Origin: CAVVST01 sp963750995
GTDB taxonomy: Bacteria > Acidobacteriota > Vicinamibacteria > Vicinamibacterales > UBA2999
Assembly: GCA_963750995.1 (NCBI GenBank)
Contig: CAVVST010000001.1
Coordinates: 372,001 to 436,000, forward strand
Length of the DNA: 64,000 nt
Direction: 5' to 3'
Program-made: the position numbers and the translations under genes
The notes under the pieces: generated by a model
The model's input: the letters and a program-made list of their open reading frames with translations, nothing else
Told to the model about the DNA's origin: nothing
Database searches by the model: none
Shown here: positions 19,889 through 32,219 of the stretch, piece after piece
Position numbering within the stretch: the stretch's first letter is position 1
How the letters are laid out: each line of letters opens with the position of its first letter

Positions 19889-20736
19889 TTACTTGATTTC
19901 CCCGGGCTTGACCTCGAGGCCAAACCCCTTCTCTCTGTACGTGTTCTCAATGCCCAACCCAATGCCGTACTGGTTGTTCTCGGTGCAGATGTACTCCATC
20001 AGTTCCGAGCCGGGCGGCTGGACCTTGGCCGCGAATTTCAACTGTACCGGGCGGGAGAATGCGCCGGGGTCGTCCAGCGTGAAGTCATCGGTCAGGGTTC
20101 CATAGCTGGTTCGCGTCCAGCGCTCGATGGTGTGCATCTGCTCGGTGTGGGGCGTGCCGCGGCTGTCCATCCAGAACTTGTCGTTGTAGCCGATGGTGTC
20201 GATCACCAGCGTGTCCTTTTCCCACCGGCCGATCGAGTGGCCCCACCACGACGGGATCAGGTCGTCGGGATGTTTCCGGCCGTCCATGAAGATGTGCCGG
20301 ATGCGGCCCGCGTCGCCGTTTTCGTGAACGATATAAATGGTGCCCGGGCCTTTCGACGTGACCGACTGCAGGAAGTTCCACGGGTACGGGTTCATGCGGG
20401 GACGCTCATGGGCGTGCAGTACAGATAGGGCTCGTCGTCTTCCTTGCGGCTGTCGCGGAGCGCTTTCGCCCACGGCAGCAGCGGGAGCTCGCCCGGCTTC
20501 AATCCGCCTTCCGCTTCCAGGTCGTCGTTCGATCCGCCGCCGACCCACGGGCCGTGCAGGTCCGGACGCCCATCGGGCATCCGGGGCACTGGACCCCTGG
20601 CGAGCTCGTCGGACGCCGTCGGGGTAAACTCGCCACCCAGCTTCGGGGCCCAGAAAGGCCTGCGTTCAGGTTCCTGCCCCAGCAGCGACACGGTGAGCCC
20701 GATCACCGCGATTGAGATAAGTGAAAGGTTTTTCAC
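19889..20736 (-). CDS. Exported VTER-DP family protein on the minus strand (frameshifted)
   Basis: The only minus-strand gene in the first 40 kb. GTG at 20736 is chosen since GGAGG lies four bases upstream and a hydrophobic signal follows (LSLISIAVIGLTVSLLG). Features: PRMPDGRPDLHGPWVGGG, YLYCTPMSVP, then RMNPYPWNFLQ, YIVHENGDAGRIRHIFMDGRKHP, WWGHSIGRWEKDTLVIDTIGYND, IERWTRT and TLDDPGAFSRP. One base (a C in the CCCC run near 20400) must be restored to join the two frames, giving 282 residues. It is related to the 9066 and 30917 proteins through GHSxGRxE...VVxT...ERxxR...DDP. Function unknown. Confidence 0.75.
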
Positions 20737-20755
20737 TGCGCCTCCGGAAGAACTG

Positions 20756-20818
20756 AACCACGACGACACGAAGAACACGAATGCTCCTAGTGTCGTGACC
20801 GTCGTGACCGTCGTGGTT
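20756..20818. repeat. Inverted and tandem repeat patch
   Basis: Nine-base inverted arms (20756-20764, 20810-20818) enclose a GTCGTGACC tandem motif (2.7 copies, 20792-20816). It lies between divergent genes. No role is evident. Confidence 0.5.
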
Positions 20819-20867
20819 GAATCTGACCGGGCATTGTATACGGGTTAGAAGGCGGGGACCATTTCGG

Positions 20868-20896
20868 TTGACAACACCAGACCCTTGCTCTATACA
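20868..20896 (+). promoter_or_regulatory. Sigma-70 promoter of TonB receptor copy 2
   Basis: Perfect TTGACA at 20868-20873, 17-base spacer, TATACA at 20891-20896. The start codon at 20935 lies 38 bases beyond the -10, with GAGGAGG just before it. Confidence 0.75.
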
Positions 20897-20934
20897 CCCG
20901 GTCGGGCTCGGTAATCCGCATCGAGGAGGACCTC

Positions 20935-23900
20935 ATGGGTCGCTTTGCAATTTGTGTGTGTGCGCTCGCCGCCGTTCTGTCCGTCACCCCCGCCTGGGCG
21001 CAGGCGACGGCGCAACTGAGCGGCATCGTCACCGATGAGAGCGGCGCGGTGCTTCCGGGCGTCACCGTCACGGCGACGCAAACGGACACAGGGTTCACGA
21101 GAACCGCTGTGACGGATGAATCCGGCGCCTACGTCATGCCGAACCTCCCGACCGGTCCGTACCGGCTGGAGGTTTCGCTGCAGGGGTTCCGCACGTACGT
21201 GCAGACGGGCATCGTGCTGCAGGTTGCCGCAGCACCAGTGATCAATGCGGCGCTGGGGGTAGGGAACCTCGAGGAAACCGTGTCGGTTGAAGCGGCCGCG
21301 CCAATCGTGGACGTGCGGAGCGCGGGCATCAGCGAAGTGGTCGAGAACGAGCGGATCCTGGAACTTCCGCTTCAAGGACGCCAGGTCACCGATCTGATCG
21401 TGCTGGCCGGAGCCGCCGTCCAGACGGCATCGCCGCCTTCGCACCATTTCTCCGGTGGGGTGCGAATCAGCGTTGCCGGCGGACAGGACTTCGGCGTGGT
21501 GTACCTGCTCGACGGGGCCATACACAACGATACGCAGAGCAGCGGCGGCCTGCCGCTGCCGTTCCCGGATGCGCTACAGGAGTTCCGGGTCGCCACGAGC
21601 GGCCTCTCCGCCGACAACGGCGTGCGCTCCGGAGCCTCGGTCAATGCCGTGACGAAGTCGGGCACCAACATCGTCCACGGGAACCTGTTCGAGTTCTACC
21701 GGGACAAACGGTTCAACGCGACCAACCTGTTTTCGCCGGTGGGGCCTGACGGCAAGCGGCAGGACGACGGGCTGCTGCGCCACCAGTTTGGCGGGACGCT
21801 TGGCGGGCCGATCGTGCGGGACCGGCTTTTCTTCTTCGGCGGCTACCAGGGCACCTATCTGCGTCAATCGCCGAACGACAACCTCGCGTTCGTGCCGACT
21901 GCGGCGATGCTGGCCGGCGACTTTACGGCGTTTGCCTCCCCCGCATGCAATCAGGGCCGGGCGATCGCGCTGCGGGCGCCGTTCGTGAACAACCGGGTCG
22001 ACCCGGCGCTCTTCAGTCCCGCGGCGATGAACCTCTCCAAACGGCTCCCGGCCGCGAGCAATGCGTGCGGCGAGCATCGGTTCCCCACGGGCGGTCCGGG
22101 GGCTGAGCGCAACGAGGCACAGGTCGTGGCTAAGGTCGACTATCAACGGAGCGCCAATCATTCGCTCTTCGGGCGGTATATGGTCACGATTCACAAGCAG
22201 GGCCTGCCCGCTGCCGACAACATCCTCACGATGACGCACCAGCTCAGTGTCGGCCTGGACAACTCGGCCACTTCCGCGGCGTTCGGAGATACCCGTGTGC
22301 TCGGCTCCAACACGGTCAACGGGTTTCGCGTCACGTTCAATCGGACGAGCGTCGACCGCTTCAACCGGCCGGCGGTCGAAGGCGCCGACCTGGGGATCAA
22401 GGCTTCGAGTTACGAACCACATCGGATGAACGTGAACATCACCGGGGGATTCCTGCTGGGTCACCCGAGCGCCGGCTACGGCCTTACCAACACCGAGACC
22501 TATCAGGTGAGCAACGATCTGACGCTGGTGCGGGGGAACCATCAGATCGCGCTTGGCGCCAACGTGGCGTACTGGAGCACTTACATCGAAACCTGCGCTC
22601 GGTGCGGGGGCGAGTGGCGATTCAACGGCCAGGTGACGGGCCTGGGGCTGGCGGACTTCCTCCTGGGAAGGATGTCCAACGTGGAGCAGGGTGGGCCGGG
22701 CGGCTCGGATCCCGCGCAGCACTACCTGGGCGTCTACGCCCAGGACGCCTGGCGTGCGACATCGCGGTTGACCCTCAACGCCGGCCTTCGCTGGGAGCCC
22801 TACTTCGGGCAGCACATGCAGGGGCGTTTCGGGATCCCGGTCTGGAGCTGGGACAACTTCCGCCAGGGTGTGCAGAGCACCGAGTTCATCAACGCGCCGG
22901 CCGGCTTCCTGTATGCCGGCGACCCCGGTTATCCGTCCGGTTCCTCAGGCATGAACCGGCAGTGGTGGAACCTGTCGCCGCGCGCGGGCGTGGCCTGGGA
23001 TGTAACGGGCGACGGCCGCATGTCGGTGCGCTCGTCGTACGGGCTCGGGTATGACTTCCCGGTCGGGGATTTCCAGTTCCTTCAAACCTCCGCCCCCCCG
23101 TTTGGCAACCGTACGTTCGTCGACTTCCCCCCGGGGGGATTCGACGATCCCTATGCGCACCTCGGTGGGAATCCCCACCCGATTGCCACGAGCCGGGAGA
23201 CGGTGTTCCCGCCGGCCGGCGCATTCGGGGCGATGAAGCCGGACATCAACTCGCCGCGCGTCCAGTCGTGGAACGTCACGGTCGAACGCCAGATCGGCAC
23301 GGACTGGGGTGTTGCGGTCAGCTACCTGGGCAACTACACCGATCGGTTGTGGGATCTGGTCCCGCTCAACCCCGCTGTGTTCATGGGACTCGGTCCGTGC
23401 ACGATCAGCGGTGTGGTGCATCCCGTATGCAGCACCGCCGCGAACACCAACGCGCGGCGCGTGATCTCGCTCGAGAATCCGCGTGCGGGCCAGCAGATCA
23501 GCGCGCTGGAGATCTTTGACGATTTTGGTTCCTCAGCGTATCGGGGCCTGCGGTTGTCCGGCACGCGGCGTTCGGCGAACGGAGTGAGCGTGAGCGCGAA
23601 CTACACGTGGTCCTACTGTTTCGGCCACACGATGATCGCGAATCAGAATCAATTCGCGGCCGGTCCGACCAACCCGGAAGACCTGGCGTTCGATCGCGGC
23701 AACTGCACCCAGAACAGGACGCACCTGGCCAACGTGACGCTGGGCTACCAGACGCCGCAGTTCGCCAATGCTGCGCTGCGCGTCCTGGCGTCGGACTGGC
23801 GCGTGTCGGGGATCTTCAGCGCCGGTTCGGGTGCCTGGCTCACCGTGACCACCGGGCGCGATACCGCGCTCAACGGCCAGGGGGTGGCGCAACGGGTCGA

Positions 23901-24231
23901 CCAGCTGAGCGATGACGTCTACGGGGAGAAGACTCTGCAGAGCTACTTGAATCGAGCCGCATTCGCAGAGCCGGCGCCAGGCGCGTTCGGCGATCACGTT
24001 CGCAACAGCCTGGCGGGGCCGGGACGCTGGAACGTCGATCTGTCCCTGTCCAAACTGCTCGGCGTCATCGGCAGCCAGACGCTGGAACTGCGCATGGAGG
24101 CGTTCAACCTCACCAACCATTTCAACTGGGGGAATCCACAGACCAACTTCCTGACGGGCACCTTCGGCCGCATCACGACACAGGCCACGCCGCCGCGCGT
24201 CCTGCAGTTCGGCGTGAAGTACGGATTCTAG
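20935..24231 (+). CDS. Oar-like TonB-dependent receptor (copy 2)
   Basis: Intact, 1098 residues, ATG after GAGGAGG. Signal peptide ends TPAWAQ; the CarboxypepD_reg-like domain starts ATAQLSGIVTDESGAVLPGVTV; plug-like motif LPLQGRQVTDLIVLAG; Oar-type barrel to QFGVKYGF with terminal Phe. The barrel contains ETCARCGGEWRFNG, a Cys pair shared with the next receptor (ILTCSRCGGQWDFNG) but absent from copies 1 and 4. It probably imports a bulky substrate over the outer membrane. Tandem with copy 3 101 bases downstream, and close to it throughout, suggesting recent duplication. Ligand unknown. Confidence 0.93.
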   Translation: MGRFAICVCALAAVLSVTPAWAQATAQLSGIVTDESGAVLPGVTVTATQTDTGFTRTAVTDESGAYVMPNLPTGPYRLEVSLQGFRTYVQTGIVLQVAAAPVINAALGVGNLEETVSVEAAAPIVDVRSAGISEVVENERILELPLQGRQVTDLIVLAGAAVQTASPPSHHFSGGVRISVAGGQDFGVVYLLDGAIHNDTQSSGGLPLPFPDALQEFRVATSGLSADNGVRSGASVNAVTKSGTNIVHGNLFEFYRDKRFNATNLFSPVGPDGKRQDDGLLRHQFGGTLGGPIVRDRLFFFGGYQGTYLRQSPNDNLAFVPTAAMLAGDFTAFASPACNQGRAIALRAPFVNNRVDPALFSPAAMNLSKRLPAASNACGEHRFPTGGPGAERNEAQVVAKVDYQRSANHSLFGRYMVTIHKQGLPAADNILTMTHQLSVGLDNSATSAAFGDTRVLGSNTVNGFRVTFNRTSVDRFNRPAVEGADLGIKASSYEPHRMNVNITGGFLLGHPSAGYGLTNTETYQVSNDLTLVRGNHQIALGANVAYWSTYIETCARCGGEWRFNGQVTGLGLADFLLGRMSNVEQGGPGGSDPAQHYLGVYAQDAWRATSRLTLNAGLRWEPYFGQHMQGRFGIPVWSWDNFRQGVQSTEFINAPAGFLYAGDPGYPSGSSGMNRQWWNLSPRAGVAWDVTGDGRMSVRSSYGLGYDFPVGDFQFLQTSAPPFGNRTFVDFPPGGFDDPYAHLGGNPHPIATSRETVFPPAGAFGAMKPDINSPRVQSWNVTVERQIGTDWGVAVSYLGNYTDRLWDLVPLNPAVFMGLGPCTISGVVHPVCSTAANTNARRVISLENPRAGQQISALEIFDDFGSSAYRGLRLSGTRRSANGVSVSANYTWSYCFGHTMIANQNQFAAGPTNPEDLAFDRGNCTQNRTHLANVTLGYQTPQFANAALRVLASDWRVSGIFSAGSGAWLTVTTGRDTALNGQGVAQRVDQLSDDVYGEKTLQSYLNRAAFAEPAPGAFGDHVRNSLAGPGRWNVDLSLSKLLGVIGSQTLELRMEAFNLTNHFNWGNPQTNFLTGTFGRITTQATPPRVLQFGVKYGF

Positions 24232-24250
24232 GGGGTAAGGGGAAGGGGTC

Positions 24251-24307
24251 AGGGGGAAGGGCTGTCCTAGGCATCAGGCCTATTTCCTAAGACAGCCCCC
24301 TTCTCCC
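24251..24307. repeat. G-rich/C-rich hairpin between tandem receptors
   Basis: An imperfect inverted repeat: GGGGAAGGGCTGTCCTAG pairs with CTAAGACAGCCCCCTTCTCCC (one mismatch in the 10-bp core 24261-24270/24287-24296). A related element lies after receptor copy 4 at 35524. It may act as a terminator or processing site. Confidence 0.5.
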
Positions 24308-24332
24308 TTGCCCCCTTGATAGGGAGGCTCTC

Positions 24333-27635
<3,303 letters not shown>

Positions 27636-27715
27636 ATTGACGAATTGACGGATCTACGGATTGCGGAATTGGAATGCGTGGAAGCGTAGATGCGTAGATT
27701 TCGCCGGAGAGTGAC

Positions 27716-28602
27716 ATGCGCAGAATGAGTCGCGCTCAGGGTCTCGGGTTCGGATGGTTGCTGGCGGCGATGCTCCTGAGCGCGCCCGCATCGGCACAGC
27801 CGTCATTCGACACCACGTACCAGACGATCGACTTCAGCGGCGAGTGGAGCGAGCTCGCCTTTGAAGGCGCGTTCCAGTACGACCTGGGCGACTACTCCGG
27901 TGTCCCGCTCAACGCAGCGGGCCGCATGCGGGCCGACAGCCACGACCACACGGAATGGAACCTGCCCGAGATCCAGTGCCGGCCGCATCCCGGCGTGTTC
28001 AACTGGTTTTACGGCGGCGGCGTACGACTCGTAAAGCAGAACGATCCGGTGTCGCGCGAGCTCACGGCCTATCATGTGCAGTTCCTGCGGGCGCTGGACC
28101 GGCCCATCTACATGGACGGCCGGCCGCATCCTCCCGAATGGGCGCCCCACACGTGGGCCGGATTCTCGACCGGGAAGATTGTCGGCAAGACGCTCGTCAT
28201 CACCACCACGCATCTCAAAGAGAGCTATATCCGGCCGAACGGCACGATGTTCAGCGAGAAGTCCAGGGTCACGGAACATCTGGTCGTCAACGGCGACCTG
28301 CTCACCATCACGACGTATCTGGACGACCCCGTGTACCTCTCGGAGCCGTTCATCGTCTCGGTGAGCTACCGGCGAAACCCGCAGCAGGAGCTTCCGTACC
28401 TTCCCCTGCACGGTCTCAGTGGAAAACACGTTTCCAGGCGTGCCCCATTTCTATCCCTGGAAGAATCCGTATTCTGAAGGAAACAGCGGAAGAACGAAAC
28501 CTGCCGCTCGAACCGCTGCGCGGCGGCGCCGAGACGATCTATCCGGAGTACCGGCAGAAATTGAAGGACATGCCGAGACTCAAGCCGGCCGCATCCAATT
28601 GA
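27716..28602 (+). CDS. Exported VTER-DP family protein, module B gene 1 (two frameshifts)
   Basis: Paralog of 16515. Signal peptide to about residue 30 (LLSAPASAQ), TTYQTIDFSGEWSELAFE, CRPHPGVFNWFYGGGVR, RPIYMDGRPHPPEWAPHTWAGFSTGK, LVITTTHLKESYIRPNG, VTEHLVVNGDLLTITTYLDDPVYLSEPF, then LPCTVSVENTFPGVPHFYPWKNPY and the C-terminal ETIYPEYRQKLKDM. Two single extra bases (in the C run 28403-28406 and at about 28474) break the end. Repaired length is 294 residues, matching the module A copy (291). Function unknown; secreted and beta-rich. Confidence 0.77.
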
Positions 28603-28616
28603 CCCCGGAGTCTGCC

Positions 28617-29726
28617 ATGCGACGACTGCTTTTCGCACTCGGGCTCGCCGCAGCGCTGCTGGTGCCTGCGACGCACGCGCAGCAGCCTTCGACTGTTGCT
28701 CAGGCTGCCGGCGGGCTCCAGGTTCTGCCGGTCCGGGGCAACGTCTTCATGATCATGGGTGGCGGCGGGCACGTGACGCTGTCGGTGGGCATCGACGGCA
28801 TGCTGCTGGTCGACACGGGATCCGCGGCCGTGGCCGGCGCGATGCTGGCCAAGATCAAGGAAATCGGCACCGCGGTGGCGGCCGCGCCGACGCGCCTGAC
28901 CACCTGCGTTGGCCCCACGTGTTATCAGGCGGGAACGTCGGCGTCGTTCACGCCGTGGGGGTTCGCAAGTCCCTCCTACAACGCGATCGTCGCCTCGCCC
29001 GCACCACTGAAGCCGTTGCGCTGGATCATTCAGAGCCACTTCGATCCCGATCACGTCGGTGGCACGCCCGTGCTTGCGGCGGCGGGGAGCTCCTATGCCG
29101 GCGGCAACCTGACGACGATTCTCGGGCAGCAGGGTGCCGAGGAAGGCGCCACGCTCATCGCGCAGGAAAACGTGCTGCGCAGGATGACCGACACGAACTA
29201 TCCGGAGAAAGCGTGGGCGCTGGAAACGTTCTACACGCCGATCTACAAGATGAGCCAGTTCATCAACGGCGAAGGGGTTGTGGTCTACCACGCGCCGGCG
29301 GCCATCACCGATGGCGACAGCTTTGTCCATTTCCGCTATTCCGATGTGATCAGCGCGGGCGATCTGTACACCTCTGACAGGTATCCGATGATCGATGTCG
29401 CGAAGGGGGGTACCATTCAGGGCGTGATCGATGGGTTGAACAAGATCCTGGAGGTCGCCGTCCCTGAGTTCAGGCACCAGGGCGGGACGATGATTATTCC
29501 GGGACACGGACGGATCGGCGATTCGGCCGACGTCGGCGTCTACCGCAACATGGTGTCGATCCTGCGCGACCGCATCCAGGAACTGATCAAGGAGGGCAAG
29601 TCGCTGCAGGAGATCAAGGCGTTCAAGCCCACACTCGACTATGACGGCGTCTATGGATCACCCGATAAGTTCATCGAAGCGGTCTATCAGAACCTGACCG
29701 CCAAAAGACCCACGGGCTCGAGGTAA
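28617..29726 (+). CDS. Exported MBL-fold metallo-hydrolase, module B gene 2
   Basis: Intact, 369 residues, ATG 14 bases after the previous stop. Signal peptide ends ATHAQQ. MBL-fold marks: VFMIMGGGGHVTLSVGIDGMLLVDTGSA, SHFDPDHVGGTPVLAAAG (the HxHxDH site with Asp in place of the second His), ALETFYTPIYKMSQFINGEG, VIPGHG-type IIPGHGRIGDSADVGVYRN. The Cys pair TTCVGPTCY is shared with the 17388 paralog. The best preserved metal site of the pair suggests that this copy is more likely to be a hydrolase; the substrate is unknown. It is followed by DUF6152, whereas in module A the VTER-DP protein intervenes. Confidence 0.86.
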   Translation: MRRLLFALGLAAALLVPATHAQQPSTVAQAAGGLQVLPVRGNVFMIMGGGGHVTLSVGIDGMLLVDTGSAAVAGAMLAKIKEIGTAVAAAPTRLTTCVGPTCYQAGTSASFTPWGFASPSYNAIVASPAPLKPLRWIIQSHFDPDHVGGTPVLAAAGSSYAGGNLTTILGQQGAEEGATLIAQENVLRRMTDTNYPEKAWALETFYTPIYKMSQFINGEGVVVYHAPAAITDGDSFVHFRYSDVISAGDLYTSDRYPMIDVAKGGTIQGVIDGLNKILEVAVPEFRHQGGTMIIPGHGRIGDSADVGVYRNMVSILRDRIQELIKEGKSLQEIKAFKPTLDYDGVYGSPDKFIEAVYQNLTAKRPTGSR

Positions 29727-29749
29727 CGTTTGCGAGGAGGACACATCGC

Positions 29750-30145
29750 ATGACGCGCAAAGTGCTGTTCGTCCTGGCGGGAGTGCTCGTGTTGGGGATG
29801 ACGGCGTATGCTCATCATTCCTTCAACGCGGTGTATGACGTCAGCAGGGAAGTGACGATTGAAGGCAAGCTGGTGCAGTTCCTGTTCCGCAACCCGCATT
29901 CGTGGGTGCACGTCGAGGTGATGACGCCGGGCGGCGAGATGCAGCGCTGGGCCGTCGAATGGGGCGGCAGCGGCCAACTCGCCGGACAGGGCGTCACAAG
30001 AACGACCCTGAAGGTCGGGGACAACGTGGTCATCTCCGGCGATCCGTCGCGGACAACAGGCGACTACAAGCTGAAGATGAACTCGCTGCGCCGGACGTCC
30101 GACGGGTTCGGATGGGGCCAGCGCGCCGGCGAGACATTCGACTAG
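29750..30145 (+). CDS. DUF6152 family exported protein, module B gene 3 (copy 3)
   Basis: 131 residues, ATG preceded by GAGGAGG. Signal peptide cleaves near MTAYAHHSFNAVYD. The core VTIEGKLVQFLFRNPHSWVHVEV, VEWGGSGQLAGQGVTRTTLKVGDNVVI and FGWGQRAGE closely match copy 2 (19354). Periplasmic, function unknown. Its position between the MBL gene and the VTER-DP gene is a swap relative to module A. Confidence 0.87.
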   Translation: MTRKVLFVLAGVLVLGMTAYAHHSFNAVYDVSREVTIEGKLVQFLFRNPHSWVHVEVMTPGGEMQRWAVEWGGSGQLAGQGVTRTTLKVGDNVVISGDPSRTTGDYKLKMNSLRRTSDGFGWGQRAGETFD

Positions 30146-30161
30146 CGCGCGCGGAGACGCC

Positions 30162-30914
30162 ATGCGGTACCGAAAGGAATGGCGGCGGGCGGCGCTTGTC
30201 GTCGCGGTGTTGCTTGCCGCGCCGGTCGACAGCCGTGCGCAGCGCGGCCAGGGTCCGGCGGGGCCGCCGCCGACGGCGCGAGCTGACGCCGCAATCGATC
30301 TGACCGGAACCTGGGTGTCGGTCGTGACCGAGGACTGGGTGATGCGTATGCTCACTCCGCCGAAGGGCGAAGTGCGGAACGTACCCGTCACGACCGCGGC
30401 GCAGAAGGTCGCCGCTGCCTGGGATCCGGAGAAGGACGAGGCGGCTGGTGAGCAGTGCAAGGCGTACGGGGCGCCGGCCGTCACGCGGATACCCGGCCGT
30501 ATGCGAATCAGCTGGCAGGACGAGTCGACGCTGAAAGTGGAGATGGAATCGGGAAACCAGACGAGACTGTTTCATTTCCAGCCTGCAACCCCGCCGGCGC
30601 AGCCGACGTGGCAAGGCCATTCGGCGGCGCAGTGGGAGTACACGCGCGTCCCGCCCCGCACCGGCAATCTGAAGGTGGTCACGAATCACCTGCGCCCAGG
30701 CTACCTGCGCAAGAACGGCATTCCCTATAGCGCGAATGCATCCGTCACGGAGTATTTCCACCGCCAGACGGCGCCCAACGGCGACGAATGGATCCTGCTC
30801 ATCAGCGAGGTGACGGATCCCGAGAACCTCAGACAACCATGGGTGCAGAGCTCGCATTTCAAGAAACTGCCTGCGGGTGCGCCGTTCAGCCCCGAGCCCT
30901 GTTCGGCGCGGTAA
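30162..30914 (+). CDS. Exported VTER-DP family protein, module B gene 4
   Basis: Intact, 250 residues; paralog of 18499 along the whole length. Signal peptide ends APVDSRAQ. Features are IDLTGTWVSVVTEDW, GEQCKAYGAPAVTRIPGRMRISWQDESTLKVEMESGNQTRLFHF, NLKVVTNHLRPGYLRKNGIPYS, VTEYFHRQ, WILLISEVTDPENLRQPWVQSSHFKKLP and FSPEPCSAR. The strictly kept QSSHFKKLP and final Cys suggest constraint on the C-terminus. No known function. Starts 16 bases after the DUF6152 stop. Confidence 0.78.
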   Translation: MRYRKEWRRAALVVAVLLAAPVDSRAQRGQGPAGPPPTARADAAIDLTGTWVSVVTEDWVMRMLTPPKGEVRNVPVTTAAQKVAAAWDPEKDEAAGEQCKAYGAPAVTRIPGRMRISWQDESTLKVEMESGNQTRLFHFQPATPPAQPTWQGHSAAQWEYTRVPPRTGNLKVVTNHLRPGYLRKNGIPYSANASVTEYFHRQTAPNGDEWILLISEVTDPENLRQPWVQSSHFKKLPAGAPFSPEPCSAR

Positions 30915-30916
30915 AG

Positions 30917-31642
30917 ATGATCAGGAGCGGCCCTGCCACGGCGGCCGCGGTGGCGCTGCTGGTTGCGCTTGGCAATCCTTCACACGTCGCTGCGCAATCA
31001 GCCAGGCCGGCGCCCGGGATTCCTCAACTATCTGGGATCCTGGAGCAGCGGGGGCGCGGCAACACGCCGCCCGCCGATTGGGTCGGCGCATTGACGACGA
31101 GAGCGAAGGCGATCATCGCTGCCTTCGACGAGTTCGCGGCGCCGAAGTACGACTGCGTCGCCGCCACCTCGCCGCGCGTGATCGACGAAACGCTTTACAA
31201 CGTCCGCATCGAGCAGTTGCCCGATCGGGTGAATCTTTACTACGAAAAGGACGACGTGGTCCGGATCGTCTGGCTCGAGGGGCACAATCACCCCGAGCCG
31301 AAGTCCGGCGAGTATTTCCTCCAGGGGCATTCGACCGGCCGCTACGAGAATGGCCAACTCGTCGTCGTCACGACGAAGTTCACCTACGATCCTCACGGAA
31401 TCAGCGACGCATCCCCGTTCATTCCATCCACGCAACGGAAAAAGGTGACCGAACGCTACTCGCGTGAGGGCAACATGGTAAAAGTGGATGTGGTGACGGA
31501 AGACCCGCTGATCCTGACGAAGCCGGTTCGATTCGGCTGGCAGTGGGAGTTCACCAAGACTCCCTGGATGCCGTTCGATTGCAGCATCGAAACCAACCTG
31601 ACGATGCTGCAGTTCCTGCCGAAGAAATATCCCGAGCCGTAG
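30917..31642 (+). CDS. Exported VTER-DP family protein, module B gene 5
   Basis: 241 residues, ATG two bases after the preceding stop. Signal peptide ends PSHVAAQ. It has YDCVAATSPRVIDETLYNVRIEQLPDRVNLYYEKDDVVRIVWLEGHNHP, then FLQGHSTGRYENGQLVVVTTKF, VTERYSREG, VDVVTEDPLILTKPVRFGWQWEF and a final CSIETNL region. The GHSTGRYE...VVVTT...VTERY...DP pattern links it to 9066 and 19889 (-). Module A has no equivalent in the same place. Likely a periplasmic beta-rich protein of unknown role. Confidence 0.77.
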   Translation: MIRSGPATAAAVALLVALGNPSHVAAQSARPAPGIPQLSGILEQRGRGNTPPADWVGALTTRAKAIIAAFDEFAAPKYDCVAATSPRVIDETLYNVRIEQLPDRVNLYYEKDDVVRIVWLEGHNHPEPKSGEYFLQGHSTGRYENGQLVVVTTKFTYDPHGISDASPFIPSTQRKKVTERYSREGNMVKVDVVTEDPLILTKPVRFGWQWEFTKTPWMPFDCSIETNLTMLQFLPKKYPEP

Positions 31643-31666
31643 AGTTCGCCGTAAAGGGAGAGACAC

Positions 31667-32104
31667 ATGAGACCTTGTGCATGGCCCCTCGCCGCGGCGG
31701 TTGTGATTGTGACGGGCGGATTCCTGGCACTGACGCCAGCCGTCACCGCGCACCATTCGCCCTCCACCTTCTTTGATCTCACCAAGAGCGTGGAGATCCA
31801 GGGCACCGTCACCAAGTGGGAGTTCAGAAATCCGCACCCGATTCTCTACGTCGAAGTGACCGACGAGCACGGTAAGAACACATGGCTCCTCCAGTTCCAC
31901 AACGTGACGACGATGACGAGACGAGGCGTGACCGCGCAGACCTTTCCGGCCGGCATGGTCGTCAAGGCGATCGGCGCGCCGTCGCGGGTCCCCGGGACCT
32001 ATGGGATGAACGCCAACGTGGTCATCATGCCTGACGGCCGCGAGATCAAGGAGGGTGCGGGCGGCGCGACGTTGGAAATCCCCGGCGTGAACAACCCCTA
32101 CTGA
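31667..32104 (+). CDS. DUF6152 family exported protein, module B gene 6 (copy 4)
   Basis: 145 residues; ATG after a GGGAGAG site. Signal peptide cleaves near AVTAHHSPSTFFD. Core VEIQGTVTKWEFRNPHPILYVEVTDEHGKNTWLLQFHN, then RGVTAQTFPAGMVVKAIGAPSRVPGTYGMN. More divergent than copies 2 and 3 and closest in style to copy 1 (NPHP rather than NPHS). It ends module B. The promoter of receptor copy 4 follows at 32173. Confidence 0.87.
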   Translation: MRPCAWPLAAAVVIVTGGFLALTPAVTAHHSPSTFFDLTKSVEIQGTVTKWEFRNPHPILYVEVTDEHGKNTWLLQFHNVTTMTRRGVTAQTFPAGMVVKAIGAPSRVPGTYGMNANVVIMPDGREIKEGAGGATLEIPGVNNPY

Positions 32105-32172
32105 CCCGCCATCCCGTCTCACCGGGATTGTGCTCCCCCGATCAGGGCGCTATAACCCTGTCGGCGGGAGCT

Positions 32173-32201
32173 TTGTCTTTTCACCGTCATGTCCGTATAC
32201 T
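32173..32201 (+). promoter_or_regulatory. Sigma-70 promoter of TonB receptor copy 4
   Basis: TTGTCT at 32173-32178, 17-base spacer, TATACT at 32196-32201. The GGAGG site begins at 32211 and the ATG at 32220, so the predicted leader is very short. Confidence 0.6.
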
Positions 32202-32219
32202 CCGCCCACCGGAGGACAT

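Noticed and set aside
20792..20816. A tandem repeat array of regulatory meaning.
   Set aside because: Only about 2.7 copies of a 9-mer, without any matching operator logic; listed only as a repeat patch.
27684..27699. Two tandem copies of GCGTAGAT before module B.
   Set aside because: Two copies of an 8-mer in an 80-base gap are not convincing as an operator.
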